64,000 nucleotides of DNA from a virus. Position numbers and translations under genes: made by a program. The notes beneath the pieces are model-generated. The model ran no database searches and was not told the DNA's origin. It was given only the letters and a program-made list of their open reading frames with translations. Positions within the stretch are counted from its first letter, which is position 1; each line of letters opens with the position of its first letter. Positions 24,024 through 31,848 of the stretch are shown here, piece by piece. Location of the stretch: positions 1-64,000 of the IMG/VR virus record IMGVR_UViG_3300029911_000002, one strand, 5' to 3'.

Positions 24024-24408
24024 AAATAAAAAAGTTTCATTCGATTTTGATAGTACATTATCAAAAACTAATATTCAGGATTATGCAAAATTATTGATCG
24101 AAAAAGGAATAGAAGTTCATATTGTAACTGATAGATTTGAAAATACAACTAAATGCGCATACACAAATGATTATTTGTTTGAAGTAGTTGAAAAATTAGG
24201 AATTAATAAAAATAATATTCATTTCCTTAATATGACAGATAAACATAAATTTTTTTTAGATAATTCAGATTTTATTTGGCATCTTGATGATGATGATATT
24301 GCTATGAGTTTTATTAATGCGGAAACAAATGTTATATGTATATTAAATGATAAAATGATAGATTGGAAAGTTAACTGCAATAATTTATTACAAAAATATA
24401 TAAAATGA
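24010..24408 (+). CDS. HAD-like phosphatase domain protein
   Basis: 132 residues. Motif I is SFDFDSTLS (D-x-D-x-T), then a short alpha/beta core with VHIVTDRF (motif II-like) and WHLDDDD near residue 97 (motif IV-like). Too small for a cap domain. The HAD class transfers phosphoryl groups; in phages such domains often work on nucleotides or polynucleotide ends. Substrate unknown. Confidence 0.75.
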   Translation: MNKHKNKKVSFDFDSTLSKTNIQDYAKLLIEKGIEVHIVTDRFENTTKCAYTNDYLFEVVEKLGINKNNIHFLNMTDKHKFFLDNSDFIWHLDDDDIAMSFINAETNVICILNDKMIDWKVNCNNLLQKYIK

Positions 24409-24620
24409 AAAAAGGTAAAAAATTAAAAATATTCTTATGTTTTTTCGTGATATTATTAATGTCATTTTATTTAATTGATCTTGTATCATATTATTTAATA
24501 GGCGCTGAAATTAATATTAAGTATTTTATATTTGATACAATTGCTATAATATATTGGATTTATCTTTTGAAAAATACTATTAAAAATAAAAACAAAAAAA
24601 GTGAAACAATAACTAAATAA
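24405..24620 (+). CDS. Small membrane protein, 71 aa
   Basis: Two membrane helices (IFLCFFVILLMSFYLIDLV; FIFDTIAIIYWIYLL) and a Lys-rich C-terminus. Overlaps the HAD gene by 4 bases. Confidence 0.65.
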   Translation: MKKGKKLKIFLCFFVILLMSFYLIDLVSYYLIGAEINIKYFIFDTIAIIYWIYLLKNTIKNKNKKSETITK

Positions 24621-24657
24621 AAATATAAACCAAATAAAAAATTAAACATAAATAAAT

Positions 24658-24978
24658 ATGGAAACTAAATTATCAAAGGAAGAATTGCAAGAGCAATTGA
24701 ATATAATTGAAGAAAAAGAAAAAGAATTGAAAGAAGAAATTTTTTATCAAGATTATTCTGATCTTACATTTTTTCAATTATGGAAAAATCATAACGATTG
24801 GAAAAGAATTATTATATTTGATATTATTTATAGTATTATAATTGCTGCATTATGTTATCATACAATATTATTACCAGTAATATTTATTCCTACTGCAATT
24901 CTTTTTTTAGCTTCTTTATCAACTGCATTAGACGTTAAGATGAAAATTAATAGCATTAAAAAGAAAAGAACAAATTAA
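24658..24978 (+). CDS. Membrane protein with N-terminal coiled coil
   Basis: 106 residues: Glu/Lys coiled coil (~4-30) then two membrane helices (IIFDIIYSIIIAALCYH; LPVIFIPTAILFLASL) and a basic end. Function unknown. Confidence 0.68.
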   Translation: METKLSKEELQEQLNIIEEKEKELKEEIFYQDYSDLTFFQLWKNHNDWKRIIIFDIIYSIIIAALCYHTILLPVIFIPTAILFLASLSTALDVKMKINSIKKKRTN

Positions 24979-25057
24979 AATTTAATATGAATGAAATAGA
25001 AATATATGATTATAAATTTCTAATAGTAATTAATATTATATAATATAAAATTAAATT

Positions 25058-25456
25058 ATGGAATCAGATTCAAAATGTCCAAAATGTGGTTCATATAGAT
25101 TCTACGATGGTACTAAATGTACAAATTGTGGATATAAGAATGATAATCCTGATGATGATATAATTATATGTCCTGGATTTTTTAAATATGATAAATTAAA
25201 TATGATAAATATGGTGTGGGGAGTTGATAGTGGAAGTATAGATGATAAAATTTTAAAGCCATTAGGATTAGTTTGTGATGGAGGTGGATCATTTAAAAAT
25301 AATGAGCTTAGTTATCATGTTACAAATATTAATAGTAATAAAAATAAAATTGATATTTATCTTACTAAAAAAGAATTTAATAATATTGAAAATTATATGA
25401 AAAAATATAATAAAGAAATTAGATTAAAAAAATTAAAAATATTAAATTTAAAATAA
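25058..25456 (+). CDS. Zinc-ribbon protein with degenerate RK tail
   Basis: 132 residues. N-terminal zinc ribbon C-P-K-C-G-S ... C-T-N-C-G-Y (Cys at ~7, 10, 20, 23), then a body with NMVWGVDSGSIDDKIL. Ends EIRLKKLKILNLK. The ribbon suggests nucleic-acid or protein binding; no specific family recognised. Confidence 0.7.
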   Translation: MESDSKCPKCGSYRFYDGTKCTNCGYKNDNPDDDIIICPGFFKYDKLNMINMVWGVDSGSIDDKILKPLGLVCDGGGSFKNNELSYHVTNINSNKNKIDIYLTKKEFNNIENYMKKYNKEIRLKKLKILNLK

Positions 25457-25458
25457 AA

Positions 25459-25626
25459 ATGGAAAAAGCAACTTATTGTATAGGAGTAAATGAAGTAGGA
25501 ATTAATTCATATGTAGAACATGAAATTCCTGAAAACGATGTAGATGAATCAACAGTGTTAACGCCTGATGTTGATATTAATGAATCTTATAATGAAACAG
25601 ATGGATTAATTAATGATGTAAAATAA
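25459..25626 (+). CDS. Hypothetical acidic protein, 55 aa
   Basis: MEKATYCIGVNEVGINSYVE start, then a very acidic, Asn/Asp/Thr-rich and probably unstructured stretch. ATG lies 2 bases after the upstream stop. Confidence 0.55.
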   Translation: MEKATYCIGVNEVGINSYVEHEIPENDVDESTVLTPDVDINESYNETDGLINDVK

Positions 25627-25637
25627 AATTATAGAAT

Positions 25638-26051
25638 ATGAATATGAAAAAAATTATAATTCTTCTTATACTTGGATTTGGAATATTTTCAAATTCATAT
25701 TCTATTGATAAATATTCTATTGATAGCGTAAAAATAAGAGTAAATAATGTAAAATATGAAAATTGTTATACTCTATATGAATGGCAATCTTGGCAAAAAG
25801 TCAATGGTCAATTGTATATAGATAAAGATAATAAAAGAATAACTTTAGCATTAAATATGCCTAAAGTATACATTTATATGAATGAAAAACTTGAAAGATA
25901 TAGTAATAATATAAATTTTGATTGTTTTTATACGAATGATGTTTATACGCTATCTATTTATATGTATAATAATGATACATATTTTTATATTTTAGATGAC
26001 TTTAATCAAATTGAAATAATTTATAAATTAAATAAAAAATGGAAGAATTAA
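25638..26051 (+). CDS. Secreted or periplasmic hypothetical protein
   Basis: 137 residues with a signal peptide (KKIIILLILGFGIFSNSYS, cleavage near residue 22) and a beta-rich mature part with many Tyr. No lipobox. Function unknown. Confidence 0.7.
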   Translation: MNMKKIIILLILGFGIFSNSYSIDKYSIDSVKIRVNNVKYENCYTLYEWQSWQKVNGQLYIDKDNKRITLALNMPKVYIYMNEKLERYSNNINFDCFYTNDVYTLSIYMYNNDTYFYILDDFNQIEIIYKLNKKWKN

Positions 26052-26467
26052 AACAAGGCACAAGAGTAAAATATCATGAGCAATTACTTATTGGAACAGG
26101 TAAAATTGTTGGAGTGGTAACAAATGATATGCCTTTAACTGGTAGATTATATATAGTTGAACCAGATGAAAAAGTAATTAGTGAAATTTATCATTATTCA
26201 AATATCGCAGTATTCGAAAGTAATTTAGAAGTTATAGATGAAATAAAAATAAAAAAAGCATTTTTATCATTTGAAGATAACTTAAACATTAAAGATCTTG
26301 AAATAGAAGATGGAAACCAATTTAAATGCTTTCATATTGATTTAACTGAAGGTGAAGATAATGGTATGTATATCAAACTTTGTTCTTGGGATGAAAATTT
26401 AGAGCATAAAAATTTTGATCAATTTATAGGCAAAAAAGTTAAAATAACTATTGAAGAAATAAATTAA
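26039..26467 (+). CDS. Hypothetical protein, 142 aa, SH3-like N-terminus
   Basis: The first ~60 residues (QGTRVKYHEQLLIGTGKIVG) read like a small SH3/KOW beta-barrel controlling a phage regulatory protein; the rest (LNIKDLEIEDGNQFKCFHID) is a second beta-rich unit. No RK tail. Function unknown. Confidence 0.65.
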   Translation: MEELKQGTRVKYHEQLLIGTGKIVGVVTNDMPLTGRLYIVEPDEKVISEIYHYSNIAVFESNLEVIDEIKIKKAFLSFEDNLNIKDLEIEDGNQFKCFHIDLTEGEDNGMYIKLCSWDENLEHKNFDQFIGKKVKITIEEIN

Positions 26468-26470
26468 ATT

Positions 26471-26683
26471 ATGAAAAAATTTTTAATGTCATATTTTGCA
26501 ATTATTTGGGAAGTCAAATATAGTATATTGACTACATGGTTGTTTTTCTTTTTATTAGCAACGTGCAGTAAATCACCTTTTAGTTTTTTACATTTAGCGA
26601 TTTCATCATTTTGTTTTGTATTAGGAATTATTTCATTTATAATTTTATTTATAACTTTATTATCAAATCATAGATATAAATAA
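26471..26683 (+). CDS. Small membrane protein, 70 aa
   Basis: Two membrane helices (~15-32 and ~42-64), Ser/Phe-rich. No family recognised. Confidence 0.65.
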   Translation: MKKFLMSYFAIIWEVKYSILTTWLFFFLLATCSKSPFSFLHLAISSFCFVLGIISFIILFITLLSNHRYK

Positions 26684-26684
26684 T

Positions 26685-26903
26685 ATGAAAATAGGAGAAT
26701 TAATAGATTTAAACTCAGAAGCTCATGAAATTATAAATTCCAATTTAAGTTGGAATGTTAAATATGATTTGATTTTTTCTGATGATATGTCATCAAAAGT
26801 TAAATTAGATTATTATGATCCAGACACATCATATGAAGAAGATGTACTAGCTTGGATTGGAGCCTTTGATGAATATTTAAAATATAATAACATATTAAAA
26901 TGA
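26685..26903 (+). CDS. Hypothetical acidic protein, 72 aa
   Basis: Acidic, MKIGELIDLNSEAHEIINSN start, YDPDTSYEEDVLAWIGAFDE near the C-terminus. Overlaps the NadD-like gene by 4 bases, so translation is probably coupled. Confidence 0.65.
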   Translation: MKIGELIDLNSEAHEIINSNLSWNVKYDLIFSDDMSSKVKLDYYDPDTSYEEDVLAWIGAFDEYLKYNNILK

Positions 26904-27520
26904 AAAATATCGCACTTTTTTTTGGTAGCTATAATCCTTGTCATAATACACATATTAAGGTAGCTGAATGTGTATCTAAGTTAGATTATATTGATGAAGT
27001 GCAATTAGTAGTTTCGCCACAAAATCCATTTAAGCATGATTTAGCTGATTATAATGATAGATTTAATATGTGTGAGTTATCTGTAGAAAATTATGCTAAT
27101 ATCACAGTAAATCATATCGAACGTTATTTACCTTTACCATCATTTACCATTAATGCATTAAATGAGTTAAGTAAATTAAATCCTGATACTAAATATTATA
27201 TGATAATGGGGTTAGATATTTTTTTAGATATAGATAAATGGAAAAGTTATAAGGTTATATGTGAAAAATACCCTTTTTTAGTTTTACCAAGAGATTTTGA
27301 TATAGAAACAAATGAAAAATGTTTTATTTATAAGAAAACTGAATTACTCAATAGTAATGTAATTATAAATAAAGATACTGTTTTTTTGAAAGATTTTAAA
27401 ATATCATCATTATCTTCAACAAAAATAAGAAATAGTGTTGCAAATTCAGAAGATATTAGTATCTTTGTACCAGAAACAGTAAATAAATATATTCATCAAC
27501 ATAATCTATACAAAATATGA
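26900..27520 (+). CDS. Nicotinate-nucleotide adenylyltransferase-like protein (NadD)
   Basis: 206 residues. LFFGSYNPCHNTHIKVAE (~6-23) is the G-x-F/Y-x-P-x-H-x-x-H motif of NadD, with T in place of the usual G before the second H. It continues VQLVVSPQNPFK (like V-P-x-x-x-P-H-K), YYMIMGLDIFLDIDKWKSY (G-x-D-x-x-x-x-x-x-x-W) and ISSTKIRN (I-S-S-T-x-I-R). All are NadD hallmarks. The enzyme makes deamido-NAD+ from nicotinate mononucleotide and ATP. Second adenylyltransferase of NAD metabolism in the window, 16 kb from the NMNAT. Confidence 0.85.
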   Translation: MKNIALFFGSYNPCHNTHIKVAECVSKLDYIDEVQLVVSPQNPFKHDLADYNDRFNMCELSVENYANITVNHIERYLPLPSFTINALNELSKLNPDTKYYMIMGLDIFLDIDKWKSYKVICEKYPFLVLPRDFDIETNEKCFIYKKTELLNSNVIINKDTVFLKDFKISSLSSTKIRNSVANSEDISIFVPETVNKYIHQHNLYKI

Positions 27521-27828
27521 TTTATGTAACAACTACTTATTCCGATGATTATACCCATATTGAAAATGTATGGGATGTAAATGTAGATAATGTTGAAGAA
27601 CTTTATAAAATTTTTATTACTGAAAAATCAATAGAGATGAATATTATTATAAATAAATATTGGTTAAATATAATGGATTTTGAACTTTTTCATAAACATT
27701 TAACAAAAACACAATATAATAATTTATCTAAAAAATGGAAAAAGTTTTTACGTTTATGGAATAAAGATAAATTCATTTTTGAAAAATTAAATGGATTAAA
27801 ATTAGAATTTAAATGTTTATCTAATTAA
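27517..27828 (+). CDS. Hypothetical protein, 103 aa
   Basis: Not recognised; MIYVTTTYSDDYTHIENVWD start, aromatic helical C-terminus. Overlaps NadD by 4 bases. Confidence 0.65.
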   Translation: MIYVTTTYSDDYTHIENVWDVNVDNVEELYKIFITEKSIEMNIIINKYWLNIMDFELFHKHLTKTQYNNLSKKWKKFLRLWNKDKFIFEKLNGLKLEFKCLSN

Positions 27829-27834
27829 TAAAAT

Positions 27835-28206
27835 ATGCATAATTTCAGTGAACTGTTAAATTTTAATACATTAGAAGAAGGTCAAAAAAATTTGAATAAA
27901 GCGGTTGAAATTCGAGATATGATGGGAGGAGAATTATATTGGAACATAGCTAATGATGATTGTGATGAAATTTCAAATAAGCTTGTTGATCTTAAAGTTA
28001 AATTGTTCAAAATAAAAGAAAAACTTAACGGCATAAGTATTAAAGTTATTAAATTTTATTTAAGAATAAAAAAAATAGAATATTTAGATTCATCTTTAAA
28101 TAGTAATGATAATAGATGTTTTGGATATTATATTCTAGATACTATAGAATTTAAATATATTGAAAATTTTTACAATAAAATTGATATAAATATATGGAAA
28201 ATATAA
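27835..28206 (+). CDS. Hypothetical protein, 123 aa
   Basis: Not recognised. Helical N-terminal half (LNFNTLEEGQKNLNKAVEIR), basic middle. Overlaps the next gene by 13 bases. Confidence 0.65.
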   Translation: MHNFSELLNFNTLEEGQKNLNKAVEIRDMMGGELYWNIANDDCDEISNKLVDLKVKLFKIKEKLNGISIKVIKFYLRIKKIEYLDSSLNSNDNRCFGYYILDTIEFKYIENFYNKIDINIWKI

Positions 28207-28427
28207 ACGAATTATCTTTAAAATTAAAGAATGAATTGATTAATGATTTAATGACATCTCCAAGAAATTTAGATGTAGAATATCTTCATGTTGGAATGAA
28301 AGTATACTCCAGACGAGAGTTGGCTAATGAAATTAAAAATGAAACTGAATTTGGATTAGAGTGGCTAGCAACATCAATAACTGTTGCAATAAATATAATT
28401 GCTAAGGATTCATTAAAAAATAAATAA
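28194..28427 (+). CDS. Hypothetical helical protein, 77 aa
   Basis: Acidic helical protein, with Y-S-R-R-E-L-A-N-E-I-K-N in the middle and a hydrophobic helix near the end (ATSITVAINIIA). Function unknown. Confidence 0.62.
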   Translation: MENINELSLKLKNELINDLMTSPRNLDVEYLHVGMKVYSRRELANEIKNETEFGLEWLATSITVAINIIAKDSLKNK

Positions 28428-28461
28428 AGAAAATTATAATAAACAATAAATAAAAATTAAA

Positions 28462-28800
28462 ATGAAAGAAAAAATTAAAGAATACCCAGTTATTACGACA
28501 GAAGAATTCGAAGCAAAAAAATTATTTATGATAATTGATGTTCTTGATATATTTTATAAAAAGCATATCAAAAATAGTATAGAGTCAGTAAATATTGTTC
28601 TTAATTTTTTTGATAAATTCTCAAAAGAAAATAATATACAATGTAAAAATTTGTATGTAGTATCATTTGAATATAAAGGAGATGTAGTAGGATATTATGG
28701 ATGCTGTGATATATTATCAGATGAATATTTAGAAAAATTTAGTGACTATTGCGATAATATCGGATTAGATTTAGATTATTATATCGAAGATAATGATTAA
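28462..28800 (+). CDS. Hypothetical protein, 112 aa
   Basis: Not recognised. Contains V-V-G-Y-Y-G-C-C-D-I-L with vicinal Cys (~80) and an acidic end. Overlaps the next start by 8 bases. Confidence 0.65.
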   Translation: MKEKIKEYPVITTEEFEAKKLFMIIDVLDIFYKKHIKNSIESVNIVLNFFDKFSKENNIQCKNLYVVSFEYKGDVVGYYGCCDILSDEYLEKFSDYCDNIGLDLDYYIEDND

Positions 28801-29257
28801 TTTAAAAAAAATTAACGGAAATGAAATTATAGATTTCATTAACAAATCATATGAAGATAATGATGATCTTGATGATTGCTCACTAGGATTTCCACTTACA
28901 TTTGAAAGTCAAAGAATTTTCAATGACAGATATGAATTGAGATTTATGTCCCGTTATAATAATTGGGGTAGTAACGGTACATTACAACCTATATCTGATA
29001 ATATTATTGCTATTGATGAAGAAGGTAATATTATAATAGGATTAGAAGAACCTTTTGAAGATGATGAAAGTTCTGATATATTAGAAGATATACTAAGCAA
29101 ATGGTTACCTACTCATGTTTTCAGTGATCAATCTGAAAATTTTAATAATATAATGATTGACGCACGTGAAAAAATTAATAAAATTTCTATTAACGATATA
29201 AATCTTATGGATAATATAATCAAACAATTAACCAATGCTAGAACAATGATGAAATAA
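28793..29257 (+). CDS. Hypothetical acidic protein, 154 aa
   Basis: Not recognised. Many Asp/Glu; contains RYNNWGSNGTLQPISDNIIA (~63-82) and a helical C-terminus. Confidence 0.68.
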   Translation: MINLKKINGNEIIDFINKSYEDNDDLDDCSLGFPLTFESQRIFNDRYELRFMSRYNNWGSNGTLQPISDNIIAIDEEGNIIIGLEEPFEDDESSDILEDILSKWLPTHVFSDQSENFNNIMIDAREKINKISINDINLMDNIIKQLTNARTMMK

Positions 29258-29258
29258 T

Positions 29259-29456
29259 ATGAATGCTACTGAAATTGTTACAAATAGAGAAGATTTTAAA
29301 GATAAATTAAAAAAACTTTTCATTCCATCATGTATAAAGGATTTTGGTGATATAGAACCATTTAACATAGGATACGCAATGAAAAACTGGACATTTTTTT
29401 ATTATTCTGTTGAAAATATTGGAATACATACAGTAGAATTAATTGAAAATAAATAA
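29259..29456 (+). CDS. Hypothetical protein, 65 aa
   Basis: Not recognised; MNATEIVTNREDFKDKLKKL start and an aromatic middle (KNWTFFYYS). Sits directly before the ART-like gene. Confidence 0.58.
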   Translation: MNATEIVTNREDFKDKLKKLFIPSCIKDFGDIEPFNIGYAMKNWTFFYYSVENIGIHTVELIENK

Positions 29457-29457
29457 T

Positions 29458-29865
29458 ATGAAAAAACAATTTATATCACCTTTTAATGAGGAGTCTTTTG
29501 AAAAAGAATTTATTCAACATGATATTAGTAAATATGATGTTTTGTATCATGTAACAACTGAAGATAGAATAGAAAATATTAAAAATGATGGACTGAAAAT
29601 TAACCAGCCTCAGTATAAATCACTTGTTGAGACAGGGATGTTGTTCTTTTCTTATCCTATACTACATAATACTCAAGATTTATTTAGATATTATGATAAA
29701 TCGTATATTGTAGCACTTGATGTACAAAAATTGATTAAAGATGGTATTATTTTTTATGATGATAATTTCTCAAATCAAGATCAATCATCAAATAGAAATC
29801 ATTTATGCTGTGAAGTAGATATACCAGTTAAATATATTAAAAAAATTATAGAACCATTTGAATAA
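29458..29865 (+). CDS. ADP-ribosyltransferase-like fold protein (tentative)
   Basis: 135 residues from ATG 29458. The segment YDVLYHVTTEDRIENIKNDG (~27-46) matches the first core motif of ART-fold proteins such as DarT/KptA relatives (L-Y-H-x-T/S ... I-x-x-I-x-x-x-G-L). A later Y-I-V-A-L-D-V strand and E-V-D-I-P-V-K-Y-I-K end are also ART-like. Catalytic residues past the first His cannot be assigned, so enzyme activity is unproven. If active it would use NAD+. Confidence 0.5.
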   Translation: MKKQFISPFNEESFEKEFIQHDISKYDVLYHVTTEDRIENIKNDGLKINQPQYKSLVETGMLFFSYPILHNTQDLFRYYDKSYIVALDVQKLIKDGIIFYDDNFSNQDQSSNRNHLCCEVDIPVKYIKKIIEPFE

Positions 29866-29867
29866 TA

Positions 29868-30065
29868 ATTTGCATTGAAAATATTAATTCAATTGATGCG
29901 TTCACTCGTAATTTGCCATTATTTAAGCCTTTGCATGTAGTATCTAATGATCAATTTAGAATTGAATTTAAAGAATATAAAAATAGGTTATATTATAAAA
30001 ACCGTCATATATTTATTACACCATCTGAATATAGAAAACTTAAATTAAATAAATTAAATAATTAA
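29868..30065 (+). pseudogene. 5'-truncated RK-tail gene
   Basis: Open frame after TGA with no ATG: begins ATA-ATA-ATT-TGC-ATT and reads ICIENINSIDAF ... LPLFKPLHVV, aligned with the gene at 30275 from its C-T-H position onward. The first ~8 codons (M-I-K-P-G-D-I-L) are gone. Ends SEYRKLKLNKLNN, TAA 30063-30065. Confidence 0.5.
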
Positions 30066-30291
30066 ATCTGGCGATATATTAATTTGTACTCAGCATAATT
30101 CAAGTTTTGGGTTCACTAACACTAACTTAAAACTTTTTACTCCATTGCATGTTAAACATTTAAAATATGGAGATACATTTGAATTTTATGAATATCCAGG
30201 TAAAACTTATATATCTGAATATCACACTTTCATAAAATTATCTGATTATAGAAAACTTAAATTAAATAAATTAAATGATAAAACCTGGTGA
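30058..30291 (+). CDS. SH3-like RK-tail gene with ATA in place of ATG
   Basis: The full family body is present (I-K-S-G-D-I-L-I-C-T-Q ... LFTPLHVKHL ... SDYRKLKLNKLND), in one open frame to TGA 30289-30291. The codon aligned with the start of its paralogue 30275 is ATA (30058-30060), followed by ATT. It overlaps the upstream stop in the usual way. It may be translated from ATA/ATT by coupling, or be a dead copy. Confidence 0.5.
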   Translation: MIKSGDILICTQHNSSFGFTNTNLKLFTPLHVKHLKYGDTFEFYEYPGKTYISEYHTFIKLSDYRKLKLNKLNDKTW

Positions 30292-30511
30292 TATATTAAT
30301 TTGTACTCATAATAAAGAAGGTTCAAGTAAAATTGAACTTTTCAAACCTTTACATGTTAAACTAACAACAAATGATGATCATTTTTTTGAATTTGAAGAA
30401 TTTGAAAATGTTGCATACACCAGTAATTATCATATTTTTATAAAATTATCTGAATATAGAAAACTTAAATTAAATGAATTAAATGAAATCTCAAATAAAG
30501 AAATTTATTGA
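30275..30511 (+). CDS. Small SH3-like RK-tail protein
   Basis: 78 residues: M-I-K-P-G-D-I-L-I-C-T-H, KPLHVKL strand, tail SEYRKLKLNELNEISNKEIY. The intact last copy of a three-gene tandem (29868, 30058, 30275). Confidence 0.74.
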   Translation: MIKPGDILICTHNKEGSSKIELFKPLHVKLTTNDDHFFEFEEFENVAYTSNYHIFIKLSEYRKLKLNELNEISNKEIY

Positions 30512-30776
30512 TTATATATTCGAAAAAATACATAAGCAAAAAATAGAATTAATTCTTAAAAAATATAAAATTGATACTGATTCATATGAGAAAGGTAGGC
30601 AATTTGGATATGAGAAAGGGTTTATTGACGGAACAAAATCGAATCCACAAAAACATTACTCTGTACCAAAAAAAGATTATGATGACTTAATTATATATTT
30701 AGCATCTCATAATCTTGTACTTATATATAACGTAGATTCACCAGATGGAACTGGATTAATGGTTAGAAAAATATAA
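30483..30776 (+). CDS. Hypothetical protein, 97 aa
   Basis: Lys-rich helical N-terminus (IKKFIDYIFEKIHKQKI), then YEKGRQFGYEKGFIDG repeats of a Y-E-K-G-x-x-x-G pattern (~35-50), and a beta-rich end. Function unknown. Confidence 0.66.
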   Translation: MKSQIKKFIDYIFEKIHKQKIELILKKYKIDTDSYEKGRQFGYEKGFIDGTKSNPQKHYSVPKKDYDDLIIYLASHNLVLIYNVDSPDGTGLMVRKI

Positions 30777-30787
30777 AAATAATAATT

Positions 30788-31186
30788 ATGGGCCTTGATT
30801 TAACATTTTATAAAACAAAAGATATATATAATGAGATAACTCCAGTTATATATAAAGATAATGATTATACAGAAGATGAAGCAAAAAATTCAATAATATT
30901 TGAAGATTTTGAAAAAAAGGTAATAGAAATTTATTATCTTAGAAATAATTACCAATTACTAACTTATTTAATTAGTGAATATGGTCAAATAAAAAATGAT
31001 AAAAAATCATATTTTAAAAATAATGAGCTTAATGATTGCATTGTTAAAATTAAAGAAAGTGATATATTAAATATTAAAGAAGTTATAAAAAATAAGCACT
31101 GGACAGATAAAGATGAAACTCATTTCATTGATATTCTTAAAAAATCAATTGTGCACAATAGCATTTTAATACATATTAGTTATTAA
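30788..31186 (+). CDS. Hypothetical phage protein (MGLD-start family), 132 aa
   Basis: The opening M-G-L-D-L-T-F-Y-K is typical of a widespread group of uncharacterised phage proteins of this size; I know of no assigned function. Soluble, mixed alpha/beta. Confidence 0.68.
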   Translation: MGLDLTFYKTKDIYNEITPVIYKDNDYTEDEAKNSIIFEDFEKKVIEIYYLRNNYQLLTYLISEYGQIKNDKKSYFKNNELNDCIVKIKESDILNIKEVIKNKHWTDKDETHFIDILKKSIVHNSILIHISY

Positions 31187-31212
31187 TATTATTATTTAAC
31201 TTTTAAGATACT

Positions 31213-31241
31213 ACATATACCAAATATATGTGGTATCTTTG
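31213..31241 (+). promoter_or_regulatory. Promoter -7 box with a possible operator
   Basis: TATCTTTG (31234-31241) with no TTTG at the usual -33 place. Instead ACATATA-CCAAA-TATATGT, a perfect 7-bp inverted repeat with 5-base centre, covers 31213-31231, just where RNA polymerase would contact. This suggests an activator- or repressor-controlled promoter for the gene at 31277. Confidence 0.5.
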
Positions 31242-31276
31242 TATTTGAAATTTTTAAACAATTAAATCATATTATT

Positions 31277-31480
31277 ATGAGTACAATGTTAATATTATCA
31301 GTATTTTTAGGAATTATTTCTGTTATTTTTTTTGGATTTGCATTTCTTGGTAAATCAAATAGATTAATGATGTATATTATTGGATGCTTATTCTTTTGTG
31401 CTAGCATGATTTTTATGCATGAATATTCTGATCATGTAAAATGTAATAATTCTAAATTAGAGTATTATATTAAAAAATAA
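31277..31480 (+). CDS. Small membrane protein, 67 aa
   Basis: Two membrane helices (LILSVFLGIISVIFFGFAF; LMMYIIGCLFFCASMIFM), short charged end. Likely expressed alone from the promoter at 31234. Confidence 0.68.
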   Translation: MSTMLILSVFLGIISVIFFGFAFLGKSNRLMMYIIGCLFFCASMIFMHEYSDHVKCNNSKLEYYIKK

Positions 31481-31489
31481 ATTATTAGA

Positions 31490-31721
31490 GTATTTTTATT
31501 ATAACTTCATGTTATTCATTTAGTGAAATAACAACAAGAGATAAACAGGTTTGGTGAGGTTATGAAATAATATTTGTAAACCGAAGTGGAACTAAGATGC
31601 CATTGAAAAAAGTTAGTAAGTTCGGCGCAGGACTAAAAAGATTACAAGGTCTAAGTTAGAGAGGGATCCAAGAAAGAACTGAACTATGCCATAGTAGAAA
31701 TAAATACCTGTAATAATTTAT
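31490..31721 (+). ncRNA. Candidate structured small RNA (~230 nt)
   Basis: No ORF, and a more balanced base composition than its surroundings. GTTATT/AATAAC form a hairpin at 31511-31532. ACAGGT (31545-31550) pairs with ACCTGT (31706-31711) to close a ~165-nt domain that contains GGTTT/AAACC and GACT/GGTC pairings. A strong terminator follows at once (31722), so it is probably an independent transcript. No Rfam family recognised. Confidence 0.6.
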
Positions 31722-31756
31722 AAAAAGTGAATGATTAATCATTCACTTTTTTTGCG
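31722..31756 (+). terminator. Intrinsic terminator of the small RNA
   Basis: AAAAAGTGAATGA (31722-31734) and TCATTCACTTTTT (31739-31751) around TTAA, then T residues. Perfect 13-bp stem. Confidence 0.88.
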
Positions 31757-31848
31757 TATATAATAGTTATATAACATAAATTTAATATAATTTTAATAGT
31801 AAATCATCTAATAATATAGTGAATATTAAATATATAATAATAAAAAAT

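Noticed and set aside
31490-31721. RNase P RNA or tmRNA
   Set aside because: None of the conserved core motifs of either (for example the GAGGAAAGUCC block or a tRNA-like 3' end) is visible.
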